Shown one piece after another: positions 1-7,183 of a stretch of DNA of 14,143 bases. This stretch comes from an uncultured Eubacteriales bacterium (lineage in GTDB: Bacteria > Bacillota > Clostridia > Oscillospirales > Acutalibacteraceae), in the NCBI GenBank assembly GCA_948762645.1, contig CAQBRY010000044.1:1-14143 (forward strand), written 5' to 3'. The translations under genes were made by a program, and so were the position numbers. The stretch's first letter is position 1. Every line of letters starts with the position of its first letter. The notes beneath the pieces are model-generated. The model made no database searches. It was not told the origin of the DNA and saw only the letters and a list, made by a program, of their open reading frames with translations.

Positions 1-2
1 TT

Positions 3-635
3 ACATCAAGAGAATACGTGGTAAGGGAAGCTAAAACTTTAAAACCTACGGAGCTCGGTGAAGTTACGAATCAGCTTATGAAGAAAAGATTCCCAAAGAT
101 TGTAAACGTAAAATTTACAGCACAAATGGAAAATGATTTAGACGTCATAGAATCCGGAAAAATCGAATGGACAAAAATCCTTGACGAATTTTACACAGAA
201 TTTGCTAAAACTCTTGAAAAAGCTAAAGAGGACATGAAAGACGTAAAAATTGAGCTTAAAGAAGACCAAACCGATATCGTATGTGAAAAATGCGGACGAA
301 AAATGGTAGTTAAGAGAGGAAGATTCGGTAAATTTATAGCTTGTCCGGGATACCCCGAGTGTACCAATAAAAAAAGTATTTCGCGCGAGATAGGCGTAAA
401 GTGCCCTAAGTGCAAAGACGGAAATGTTATTGAAAGAAAAAGCAAAAAAGGAAGAAGCTTTTTCGGGTGCAGTAATTTTCCAAAATGCAGGTTCATATCG
501 TGGGATAAACCTTTAAATGAGTTATGCCCAAAATGTAAAAATAATCTTTATCAAAAACAAACTAAAAAAACCACAAAAATCTACTGTAAAGCAGAAGGCT
601 GTGGATACGAAAAGACGGAGAATAATGAAGGATAA
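3..635 (+). CDS. topA: DNA topoisomerase I, C-terminal part (5' end outside window)
   Basis: This is the 3' end of a type IA topoisomerase, which relaxes negative supercoils behind transcription and replication. The reading frame is open from the window edge, so the first GTG at 18 is not the start. About 210 residues are visible. First comes the end of the core domain (…TKLKPTEL-like segment, then VIESGKIEW), then three four-cysteine zinc ribbons: CEKC…CPGYPEC, CPKC…CSNFPKC and CPKC…CKAEGC. This ribbon array is the usual DNA/RNA polymerase-contacting tail of bacterial TopA. The Toprim domain and active-site tyrosine lie upstream of the window. The gene overlaps trmFO by 11 bases, so the two are probably co-transcribed and translationally coupled. 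Confidence 0.95.
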   Translation, partial: TSREYVVREAKTLKPTELGEVTNQLMKKRFPKIVNVKFTAQMENDLDVIESGKIEWTKILDEFYTEFAKTLEKAKEDMKDVKIELKEDQTDIVCEKCGRKMVVKRGRFGKFIACPGYPECTNKKSISREIGVKCPKCKDGNVIERKSKKGRSFFGCSNFPKCRFISWDKPLNELCPKCKNNLYQKQTKKTTKIYCKAEGCGYEKTENNEG

Positions 636-1941
636 TATAAACGTAATAGGAGCGGGACTTGCCGGATGTGAGGCCGCATATCAGATAGCCAAAAGAGGAA
701 TAAAAGTAAATCTTTTTGACATGAAACCCCAAAAATTTTCCCCCGCACATAAAAGTAGCAGTCTTTGTGAACTCGTATGTTCCAACTCCTTTAAGGCCAA
801 AAAAACTGACAGTGCATCAGGTCTTTTAAAAGAAGAATTAAGGTCTCTTGATTCGCTAATACTTAAATGTGCAGATAAATCCGAAGTACCTGCCGGAGGA
901 GCCTTGGCCGTAGACCGAGAAAAATTTTCGGGTTTAGTCACAAAAGAAATTTTAAACCATCCTCTAATTAACTTTAAGTCTGAGGAAATCAAAGATATAA
1001 ACTGTGAAGACATAAACATAATCGCAACAGGTCCTCTAACTTCAGATACTCTTACAAACAAAATATCAAACTTATGTGGAGGCCTTTTAAGTTTCTTTGA
1101 CGCAGCGGCTCCGATAGTTACATCTGAAAGTATAGATATGAACTTGGCATTTTTTGCTTCAAGATATAATAAAGGGGATTCATCTTCTTATTTAAACTGT
1201 CCGCTCAATGAGGGAACTTATAAAAATTTTTATAATGAACTTGTAAACGCTCAAAGAGCCCCTATACATGATTTTGACGTTTTAAATCCAAAGGTCTATG
1301 AAGGATGTATGCCGGTTGAAGTGATGGCGTCCAGGGGAATAGATACTTTAAGATACGGTCCTATGAAACCGGTGGGACTTAAAGATCCCAAAACAGATAA
1401 ATATCCTTATGCGGTTTTACAGCTAAGACGTGAAAACAAAGACGGTACGCTTTATAACATGGTAGGGTTTCAGACAAATTTGAAATTCCAAGAGCAAAAA
1501 AGAGTATTTAGCACTGTACCCGCGCTTAAAAACTTGGAAATAGTAAGGTATGGAGTAATGCACAGAAATACTTTTATAAATTCCCCTAAATTACTTCTCC
1601 CCTCTTATCAATTAAAAGGTAATAAAAAACTCCTTTTTGCCGGACAAATAACAGGCACGGAAGGATACATAGAATCAGTGTCTTCAGGGCTTACAGCTGG
1701 AATAAACGCTTCTAAAATCTTTAAAAATAAAGTCCCATTTATTTTCCCAAAAGAAACTATTATAGGGTCCCTCGCAAACTACGTAAGTGATGAGACAATA
1801 GTAAATTTTCAACCCATGGGAGCTAATTTCGGATTACTTCCCTCATTTGATCCTGAAATAAAAAATAAAAAACTAAGGCATGAAAGCTTTGCAAAAAGAT
1901 CGCTTGAAATTATAAAAAACAGAAAGGATGAAATAAATTGA
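625..1941 (+). CDS. trmFO: Methylenetetrahydrofolate-tRNA (uracil-54-C5) methyltransferase TrmFO
   Basis: This FAD enzyme makes ribothymidine at U54 of the tRNA T-loop, using methylene-tetrahydrofolate as carbon donor. The chosen ATG gives 438 residues, the usual family length. The frame is open further upstream, but that extension only overlaps topA. GGAG at 617-620 precedes this ATG, and the FAD-binding GxGxxG (GAGLAG, residues 9-14) begins right after it. Family landmarks are CELVCSNSFKA (Cys52), GGALAVDRE (91-99), YEGCMP (Cys228), RYGPMKPVGL (243-252), LQLRREN and GQITGTEGYIES (340-351). Cys52 and Cys228 match the two catalytic cysteines known from the B. subtilis enzyme. The stop overlaps the plsX start by four bases. 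I see nothing odd in it. Confidence 0.96.
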   Translation: MKDNINVIGAGLAGCEAAYQIAKRGIKVNLFDMKPQKFSPAHKSSSLCELVCSNSFKAKKTDSASGLLKEELRSLDSLILKCADKSEVPAGGALAVDREKFSGLVTKEILNHPLINFKSEEIKDINCEDINIIATGPLTSDTLTNKISNLCGGLLSFFDAAAPIVTSESIDMNLAFFASRYNKGDSSSYLNCPLNEGTYKNFYNELVNAQRAPIHDFDVLNPKVYEGCMPVEVMASRGIDTLRYGPMKPVGLKDPKTDKYPYAVLQLRRENKDGTLYNMVGFQTNLKFQEQKRVFSTVPALKNLEIVRYGVMHRNTFINSPKLLLPSYQLKGNKKLLFAGQITGTEGYIESVSSGLTAGINASKIFKNKVPFIFPKETIIGSLANYVSDETIVNFQPMGANFGLLPSFDPEIKNKKLRHESFAKRSLEIIKNRKDEIN

Positions 1942-2933
1942 AAATAGCCGTAGACGCATTTGGCGGTGACAATGCTCCTCTTGAAATCATAAAAGGGGCA
2001 AAGATGGCCTACGCAGAATATAAAATTGATGTTATTTTAGTAGGCGACGAAAAAATAATAGAAAAAGTCTGCAAAGAAAATAATATCGGTTTAGAAGGAA
2101 TAAAAATAAAACATGCTCCTGATATTATTGGCATGGAGGATCCCCCAACAGACATTACAAGGTCAAAAAAAGAAAGCTCCATGGCCGTAGGACTTAAAAT
2201 GCTCAAAGAAGATGAAGCCGACGGATTCATTTCGGCCGGTAACAGCGGAGCACTAACCGTTGGATCCACGTTAATTGTAAAACGCATAAAAGGTATTAAA
2301 AGATGTGCTTTTGCCCCGGTAATACCAAAACAGACGGGATTTTTTATGCTAATAGATTCAGGGGCAAATTCGGAATGCAGACCTGAAATGCTTGAGCAGT
2401 TTGGCGTGATGGGATCTATTTATATGGAAAAAGTAATGGGAATAAAAAGGCCAAGAGTCGGACTTGTAAACGTAGGGACAGAGGAACATAAGGGCGACAC
2501 TTTAAGAAAAGAAACCTATGAACTTTTATCTAAAAGCAACCTTAATTTTATAGGCAATATAGAATCAAGAGACGTACCTAAAGACGCTGCTGACGTAGTT
2601 GTATGTGACGGATTTACGGGGAATATAATACTTAAAATGTATGAAGGAATGGCTTCGGTACTTATGAGAAAATTTAAGGAAGTACTTTCAAAAAACATTA
2701 AAACCAAACTTGCAGCCTCACTCATCATACCCGAACTTAAAAATATGAAAAAGGACATGGACTACAATGAATACGGAGGAGCTGCTATAATGGGTATATC
2801 AAAGCCGGTATTTAAAGCTCATGGAAGTTCAAAGGCCAAAACAATAAAAAGTGCTATAAGACTTACGAAAAATTACATACAAAACGACGTAATAAAAATA
2901 ATCTCACATTCAATAGATCATACCAAAGAGTAA
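1938..2933 (+). CDS. plsX: Phosphate acyltransferase PlsX
   Basis: PlsX converts acyl-ACP to acyl-phosphate, which PlsY then uses to acylate glycerol-3-phosphate in membrane lipid synthesis. It is a soluble, membrane-associated enzyme. The 331-residue protein has the family opening KIAVDAFGGDNAP (residues 2-14), then SAGNSGAL, the ECRPEMLEQFG segment and a C-terminal GNIESRDVPKDAADVVVCDGF…GN region, all PlsX hallmarks. The start is a TTG inside the trmFO stop (TTGA overlap), with AGAAAGGA at 1921-1928 as ribosome site. No ATG lies near the family N-terminus, so TTG is well supported. In many Firmicutes acpP or fab genes follow plsX. Here rnc follows after 20 bases. Confidence 0.96.
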   Translation: MKIAVDAFGGDNAPLEIIKGAKMAYAEYKIDVILVGDEKIIEKVCKENNIGLEGIKIKHAPDIIGMEDPPTDITRSKKESSMAVGLKMLKEDEADGFISAGNSGALTVGSTLIVKRIKGIKRCAFAPVIPKQTGFFMLIDSGANSECRPEMLEQFGVMGSIYMEKVMGIKRPRVGLVNVGTEEHKGDTLRKETYELLSKSNLNFIGNIESRDVPKDAADVVVCDGFTGNIILKMYEGMASVLMRKFKEVLSKNIKTKLAASLIIPELKNMKKDMDYNEYGGAAIMGISKPVFKAHGSSKAKTIKSAIRLTKNYIQNDVIKIISHSIDHTKE

Positions 2934-2953
2934 TTCAAAAGGAGACAAAATTT

Positions 2954-3631
2954 ATGACAGAAGAACTTGAAAACCTACTTGGCTATACATTTAAAAACAA
3001 AAAATACATAAATACAGCTCTAACACACTCTTCTTACTCGAATGAATCAAACGGAAGATATAAAAGCTATGAAAGACTAGAATTTTTAGGCGACTCCATC
3101 TTAGGATTAATCACCTCAGAATATATATTTATCCACTGCCCGAGTTTACCGGAAGGCGACCTTACAAAGCTCAGGGCATCACTTGTATGTGAAAAAACTC
3201 TTTTTAAATTTTCTCAAAGTATAAATATAGGAAAATATTTGAAATTAAGTAAGGGTGAAAGAAGATCCGGCGGAGAAAATAGGATGTCGATTCTAGCTGA
3301 CGTCTTTGAATCTATCGTAGCTGCCATTTATCTTGACGGAGGTATCTCAGAAGCTCAAAAATTTGTACTTAAGTTTATAAAACCTGAGCTTATAAACTTA
3401 GATATACATAAAATAAGAGATTATAAAACCGATCTTCAAGAAATTTGCCAAAAAAATCCCGAGGAAGTAATCGAATACATCTTAATAGATGAGTCAGGTC
3501 CGGACCATAATAAAGTATTTAGCGTTGAGGTAAGGGTAAACAACAATCCTATAGGAAAAGGTATCGGAAAAAGCAAAAAAGAAGCAGAGCAAAACGCAGC
3601 TAAAGAAGCTCTTAAAATGATGGGATATTAA
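2954..3631 (+). CDS. rnc: Ribonuclease III
   Basis: RNase III cuts double-stranded RNA and processes rRNA precursors and some mRNAs. The 225-residue length is typical. The N-terminal endonuclease domain (about 1-150) carries the signature ERLEFLGDSILG at 40-51. Metal-binding acidic residues are visible as Glu43, Asp47, Asp116 and Glu119 with the family spacing. A double-stranded RNA-binding domain follows at about 155-224 (DYKTDLQE, then GIGKSKKEAEQNAAKEAL). AAGGAG just upstream gives a good ribosome site. It is the last gene of the topA-led run. Downstream there is only a weak AT hairpin, so readthrough into the next gene is possible. smc, a common next gene, is absent. Confidence 0.97.
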   Translation: MTEELENLLGYTFKNKKYINTALTHSSYSNESNGRYKSYERLEFLGDSILGLITSEYIFIHCPSLPEGDLTKLRASLVCEKTLFKFSQSINIGKYLKLSKGERRSGGENRMSILADVFESIVAAIYLDGGISEAQKFVLKFIKPELINLDIHKIRDYKTDLQEICQKNPEEVIEYILIDESGPDHNKVFSVEVRVNNNPIGKGIGKSKKEAEQNAAKEALKMMGY

Positions 3632-3643
3632 TTTTAAAAATCA

Positions 3644-3672
3644 TTGATAAAAATTAAAATATATGTTAAAAT
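3644..3672 (+). promoter_or_regulatory. Sigma-A promoter for the Rab-like GTPase gene
   Basis: TTGATA (3644-3649) and TAAAAT (3667-3672) are separated by exactly 17 bases. A start of transcription near 3679 would leave a leader of about 30 bases to the coding start, with AGGAG inside it. The promoter begins only about 13 bases after the rnc stop, so the GTPase gene need not depend on the upstream operon. Inferred from consensus match only. Confidence 0.65.
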
Positions 3673-3697
3673 TATATTAATCTAATAAACATGAATT

Positions 3698-3702
3698 AGG
3701 AG
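3698..3702 (+). promoter_or_regulatory. Ribosome binding site AGGAG that points to an ACG start
   Basis: AGGAG lies six bases before an ACG codon at 3709-3711, an ideal spacing. The other readable start, TTG at 3754, has no purine-rich site before it. A TAG at 3697-3699 closes the frame just upstream. The site therefore marks 3709 as the real or ancestral start. Confidence 0.6.
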
Positions 3703-3708
3703 ATTACT

Positions 3709-4563
3709 ACGAAACTTAAAAAATTTTTATCTTTAATATGCTCTTTTTCTATATTGGTTTCAAGTTTATTTTGCTGCAAAGCTGACACTGTGTATAAAGA
3801 AGTGGCGATATTTGGAAATGAAAATGTAGGAAAAACACAACTTCTGAATCGGATGTGTAATAAGGCTTTTAATGAAAATTATGATGCAACGGTTAACGTA
3901 GACTTCCGAACTTTTGGAGAAATTGTAGGTGAAAATCAATATGTATCTTTCCTAACTTGGGATGCTTCTGGTCAGGAAAGATTTCGTATGGCTGTCAAGG
4001 AGGTCTATTTTAGGACTGCCAATCTGGGCTTATTCGTCTGCTCCGCTAATAATAATAAGAGTTTGGAGGACTTTGATGGTTGGGCTAATGATTATATTGT
4101 CAAAAGTTCGAATAATAACATAATAGTGGCATTAAACAAATGCGATTTAAGCGGTAATACCGAAAATATCAGTTCAATGTGTAACAGTTTAATCCAAAAT
4201 TTACGTAACAGAGGTTTTAAAGATCCAGAGAATAGAGTCATAGCGGTTAGTGCTAAAGATAATGTTAATATAGACAAATTAGTAGACTGCATCATAAACC
4301 ACACAGTGCTGTTACCACAAGAAACAAAATTTGTGTCGCCATATGAAGAATATGATGATGAACAAGAAAATATAGGTCACAAAGAAGATGAACCAGAACA
4401 AAAAAATACAAATAAAAAAACCGTAACAATAGGATTAATTGGTACAGCGATATTCGGAGGAGTATATACTTTATATAAAAAATATATTAGTAAAATCATA
4501 CATAAAGATAAATCCGCTACATCAAATAATGTTGATTCCGATTCAAAACTATTAACAGCTTAA
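3709..4563 (+). CDS. Rab/Ras-like small GTPase with N-terminal signal-like and C-terminal membrane segments
   Basis: The protein is a small GTPase closely resembling eukaryotic Rab proteins. Numbered from the ACG, the visible boxes are GNENVGKT (36-43, P-loop), an ATVNVDFRT switch I (Rab usually TIGVDF), WDASGQERFR (84-93, Rab WDTAGQERFR, catalytic Gln kept), NKCD (143-146) and SAK (181-183). An acidic linker (about 210-235) leads to a hydrophobic helix at about 238-257, then a basic and polar tail. There is no prenylation CaaX or CC end. The 15 codons before the first conventional start (TTG 3754) read KLKKF then a hydrophobic stretch ending CCK, which looks like a signal peptide or anchor. 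The start is therefore ACG 3709 (284 aa) or TTG 3754 (269 aa). It is a single-gene unit with its own promoter and terminator. GTPase assignment is firm; its role and location are unknown. Confidence 0.85.
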   Translation, partial: TKLKKFLSLICSFSILVSSLFCCKADTVYKEVAIFGNENVGKTQLLNRMCNKAFNENYDATVNVDFRTFGEIVGENQYVSFLTWDASGQERFRMAVKEVYFRTANLGLFVCSANNNKSLEDFDGWANDYIVKSSNNNIIVALNKCDLSGNTENISSMCNSLIQNLRNRGFKDPENRVIAVSAKDNVNIDKLVDCIINHTVLLPQETKFVSPYEEYDDEQENIGHKEDEPEQKNTNKKTVTIGLIGTAIFGGVYTLYKKYISKIIHKDKSATSNNVDSDSKLLTA

Positions 4564-4602
4564 TTTAAGAAGTACTTTAAATAGTACTTCTTAAAATTTT
4601 TT
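4564..4602 (+). terminator. Rho-independent terminator after the Rab-like gene
   Basis: A perfect 13-bp inverted repeat (TTTAAGAAGTACT at 4564-4576 and AGTACTTCTTAAA at 4583-4595) has a six-base loop and is followed by TTTTTT at 4597-4602. It begins directly after the stop codon and isolates the GTPase gene from ftsY. Confidence 0.85.
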
Positions 4603-4621
4603 ATCAAAATATATTATTTTA

Positions 4622-4650
4622 TTTACTGTTATAATTGTATTTAATATAGT
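4622..4650 (+). promoter_or_regulatory. Possible second (distal) promoter for the ftsY operon
   Basis: TTTACT (4622-4627) and TATAGT (4645-4650) are 17 bases apart. The match is weaker than the promoter just downstream, so the two may be alternatives or only one may be active. Consensus match only, in very AT-rich DNA. Confidence 0.35.
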
Positions 4651-4654
4651 CTTT

Positions 4655-4684
4655 TTGATATAATAAATTTAATTTGTCTATAAT
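4655..4684 (+). promoter_or_regulatory. Sigma-A promoter for the ftsY-to-leuS operon
   Basis: TTGATA (4655-4660) and a perfect TATAAT (4679-4684) are 18 bases apart. The leader to the ftsY ATG would be about 40 bases. It lies after the terminator of the GTPase gene, so this is the natural entry point for transcription of the six downstream housekeeping genes. Confidence 0.65.
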
Positions 4685-4732
4685 TTATTATGTCAATTTT
4701 TTTACGTAGTTTTAAATAGGGTTGTGTTGTAT

Positions 4733-5641
4733 ATGAATATATTCGAAAAGATGAAAGAGGGCCTTAAAAAGACCAAAGAAAATATTTCATCAAAAATAAA
4801 CTTAGTTATCAATCAGTTTACAAAAATCGATGAAGACCTTCTGGAAGAACTTGAAGAAACACTCATAATGGCTGATATAGGTACTAAGACCTCTGAAAAG
4901 ATATGTGCTAATCTTCGCAAAGAGATTAAAAATAAAGGTCTTAAGACACCTGATGAAGTAAAAAACGCCTTAAAACAAATAATCTTCCAAATACTAGACT
5001 GCGATAATACATTAAATATAAATTCAAAACCTTCTATAATTCTCGTAGTAGGCGTAAATGGTGTTGGCAAAACTACTACTATAGGCAAATTGGCGTATAA
5101 AATGAACCGGCAAAATAAAAAAACTCTAATAGCAGCAGCAGACACTTTCAGAGCTGCAGCCATAGATCAACTAGAAGTATGGTCTAAAAAAGCAAACTCC
5201 GACATTATAAAAAAACAAGAAGGGTCAGACCCTGCATCGGTAGTATTTGACGCTATCAGTGCGGCTAAAGCAAGAAAATCGGATGTAATAATCTGCGATA
5301 CCGCCGGAAGACTTCACAATAAAAGTAATCTTATGGCAGAACTTGAGAAAATAGGGCGAATAATAAAAAAAGAGCTTCCAAATGCATCCCAAGAGATTCT
5401 TTTAGTACTTGACGCAACTACAGGTCAAAATGCATTAAATCAAGTCGAAGAATTCAATAAGATCCTGGATATTACAGGTATAGTAATTACAAAACTCGAT
5501 GGCAGCGCAAAAGGCGGAATAGTCTTAGCAATAAAAGACAACCTAAACATTCCGATAAAATACGTAGGCCTTGGAGAAAAAATGGATGATTTAGAACCTT
5601 TTAACGCTCAGGGCTTTGCAGACGCTCTGTTTGATAGTTAA
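4733..5641 (+). CDS. ftsY: Signal recognition particle receptor FtsY
   Basis: FtsY is the SRP receptor GTPase. It docks ribosome-SRP complexes at the membrane so that membrane proteins reach SecYEG. From this ATG the protein has 302 residues: a short N domain (about 1-90) with no long acidic A domain, then the NG GTPase domain. Motifs seen are GVNGVGKTT (107-115), DTFRAAA (137-143), DTAGR (189-193), TKLDGSAKGG (253-262) and GLGE (279-282). GTG 4724 and TTG 4727 are alternative in-frame starts. The AGGG at 4718-4721 is 11 bases from the ATG and five from the TTG, so up to three extra residues are possible. rdgB follows 11 bases after the stop. Confidence 0.95.
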   Translation: MNIFEKMKEGLKKTKENISSKINLVINQFTKIDEDLLEELEETLIMADIGTKTSEKICANLRKEIKNKGLKTPDEVKNALKQIIFQILDCDNTLNINSKPSIILVVGVNGVGKTTTIGKLAYKMNRQNKKTLIAAADTFRAAAIDQLEVWSKKANSDIIKKQEGSDPASVVFDAISAAKARKSDVIICDTAGRLHNKSNLMAELEKIGRIIKKELPNASQEILLVLDATTGQNALNQVEEFNKILDITGIVITKLDGSAKGGIVLAIKDNLNIPIKYVGLGEKMDDLEPFNAQGFADALFDS

Positions 5642-5652
5642 GGAGCATAAAT

Positions 5653-6255
5653 ATGAAATTTGTACTATCATCGCATAATAAAGGAAAACTAAATGAGATA
5701 CGTAAAATTTTAAAACCTTTAGAAATAGAGATCTATACGCCTAAAGACCTGGGTTTTGATATGAAAGAACCAAAAGAAACAGGAAAAACATTTAAGGAAA
5801 ATGCCAAAATAAAGGCATTGGCAGCCTATAATCTAACACACCTACCTACCATTGCAGATGATTCGGGGCTCGAAGTAGACGCACTGGAAGGCAAACCGGG
5901 CATATATTCGGCAAGATTCGCAGGAGAAAACGCCACAGACTTACAAAACACAGAAAAATTACTCCTTGAACTTCAAAACGTTCCCGCCTTAAAAAGGACA
6001 GCCAGATATGTATGCTGTATATGCTGTATACTTCCAGATAAAGAGTTTTTTACAGAGACATTCTTAAACGGAAGTATTGCAACAAGTCAAAGAGGGACGC
6101 AAGGGTTCGGGTACGACAACGTTTTTATCTTTGACGGAAAAAATACACTCGCTCAAGTACCAATAGAAGTAAAAAATAAAATAAGTCATAGAGCTAAAGC
6201 CCTAAATAGTCTATACGAAAAATTAAAATTATATATAAATCTAGGAGAAATTTAA
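5653..6255 (+). CDS. rdgB: XTP/dITP diphosphatase (RdgB/HAM1 family)
   Basis: This enzyme hydrolyses non-canonical purine nucleoside triphosphates (dITP, XTP) to monophosphates, keeping them out of DNA and RNA. The 200-residue length is typical. Family motifs are SHNKGKLNEI (7-16), TFKENA (46-51), ADDSGLEVDAL (68-78, with catalytic-loop aspartates), PGIYSARFAG (82-91), GFGYDNVF (151-158) and SHRAKAL (178-184). Residues 121-126 read CCICCI, unusually rich in cysteine for this beta strand, and are encoded partly by a 9-base tandem repeat; length is unchanged relative to the family. Its last base is the first base of the yhbY start (TAATG), so the two are translationally coupled. Confidence 0.95.
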   Translation: MKFVLSSHNKGKLNEIRKILKPLEIEIYTPKDLGFDMKEPKETGKTFKENAKIKALAAYNLTHLPTIADDSGLEVDALEGKPGIYSARFAGENATDLQNTEKLLLELQNVPALKRTARYVCCICCILPDKEFFTETFLNGSIATSQRGTQGFGYDNVFIFDGKNTLAQVPIEVKNKISHRAKALNSLYEKLKLYINLGEI

Positions 6256-6542
6256 TGCTAAATAGTCATCAAAGAGCAAATCTAAAGTCTATCGCAAACC
6301 AAATAGATACTATAGTAACAGTAGGAAAAAACGGTATAAACGAAGATCTTATAAAGCAAGTGGAAGATGCCTTAAAAGCACGTGAAATAATAAAAGGACA
6401 AGTTTTACCTTCATCACCAAAGGACGTACAGAAATCAGCGGAGGAAATAGCACTAAAAACCTTTTCAGAGTTGGTGCAGGTAATAGGGAAAAAATTTGTA
6501 TTATATAAAAACAATCCTGAAAAAAATAAGATCAAGATTTAG
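6255..6542 (+). CDS. yhbY: YhbY-type (CRM domain) ribosome-associated RNA-binding protein
   Basis: This 95-residue protein is a single CRS1-YhbY (CRM) domain. Such proteins bind pre-50S ribosomal particles and are thought to aid large-subunit assembly. Visible features are the LNSHQRANLKSIAN opening, the RNA-binding loop GKNG (family usually GKGG), the EDALKAREIIK helix and the C-terminal strand ELVQVIGKKFVLYK. AGGAG at 6243-6247 lies inside the end of rdgB and sets the ATG. It matches B. subtilis YqeI in size and in its proximity to yqeK. In B. subtilis nadD lies between these genes; here it is missing. Confidence 0.9.
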   Translation: MLNSHQRANLKSIANQIDTIVTVGKNGINEDLIKQVEDALKAREIIKGQVLPSSPKDVQKSAEEIALKTFSELVQVIGKKFVLYKNNPEKNKIKI

Positions 6543-6559
6543 ATAGGAGGTATAAATCT

Positions 6560-7183
6560 ATGATTATGTATGAAAATATAGTAAAATCCAGAATGAGTCA
6601 GCGACGATTTAATCACAGCGTAAATGTATGCCATATGGCAGGACAACTAGCGGAGAAATACGGTGCTAACAAAGACAAAGCAATGATAGCCGGAATACTA
6701 CATGATATAACTAAAGAAAGTTCCCCGGAATATCATATGAATATAATAAGAAAATTCAAGATTCCAATCACAAAGCACGATACAATTTCAAAAGGTATGC
6801 TCCACTCTATAACAGGAAGTACCTACGCTGCGAAAGTACTGAGAATACGTGACAGAGATATAATAAATGCCATAAGATACCATACAACCGGAAGAGACGG
6901 TATGTCACTTTTGGAGAAAGTAGTATTTGTAGCAGATTTCATATCTGATGAACGTGATTACAGAGGTGTTGAAAAAATTCGTAAATGTGCGTGGGAGGAT
7001 CTTGATTTAGGAGTACTTGCCGGACTTCTTTTTTCAATTAATAATCTTATAGAAATAAGAGTACCGATACACCCAAATACAATCCTTGCATATAACGATA
7101 TAGTACTCAAAAGAAGGGAAAAATTCAATAATGAACGAAAACAATCATTTGGTAGACAAAATCTGCAGTATACTGGAAGATAA
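6560..7183 (+). CDS. yqeK: HD-domain diadenosine tetraphosphate hydrolase YqeK
   Basis: YqeK proteins are HD-superfamily metal enzymes that cleave Ap4A symmetrically to two ADP; that activity is known from family members and is inferred here. Metal-binding residues are visible: His19 (RFNHSVNV), His48-Asp49 (GILHDITK), His82 (MLHSITG), His108 (IRYHTTGR) and the VADFISDERDYRGVE segment near 124-138. AGGAGG at 6545-6550 supports the ATG at 6560; a second ATG two codons later is also possible. At 207 residues the protein is somewhat longer than B. subtilis YqeK. The extra C-terminal 17 or so residues come from reading 53 bases into rsfS. Confidence 0.92.
   Translation: MIMYENIVKSRMSQRRFNHSVNVCHMAGQLAEKYGANKDKAMIAGILHDITKESSPEYHMNIIRKFKIPITKHDTISKGMLHSITGSTYAAKVLRIRDRDIINAIRYHTTGRDGMSLLEKVVFVADFISDERDYRGVEKIRKCAWEDLDLGVLAGLLFSINNLIEIRVPIHPNTILAYNDIVLKRREKFNNERKQSFGRQNLQYTGR

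Noticed and set aside
191..496. Long minus-strand open frames opposite topA, trmFO, plsX, ftsY, leuS and tsf
   Set aside because: They mirror strongly conserved genes on the other strand, have no ribosome sites and no recognisable protein features.
517..624. 36-codon upstream extension of trmFO
   Set aside because: It only re-reads the topA zinc-ribbon codons; the FAD motif and a ribosome site point to the ATG at 625.
3628..3657. AT-only inverted repeat (TTAATTTT/AAAATTAA) after rnc as a terminator
   Set aside because: Eight A-T pairs with a long loop and no T-run; it overlaps the promoter of the next gene. Too weak to call.
3754..3780. Lipoprotein signal (lipobox) at the CC pair of the Rab-like protein
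   Set aside because: Positions before either cysteine (SLF-C, LFC-C) lack the small residue required at -1, so a lipobox is not supported.
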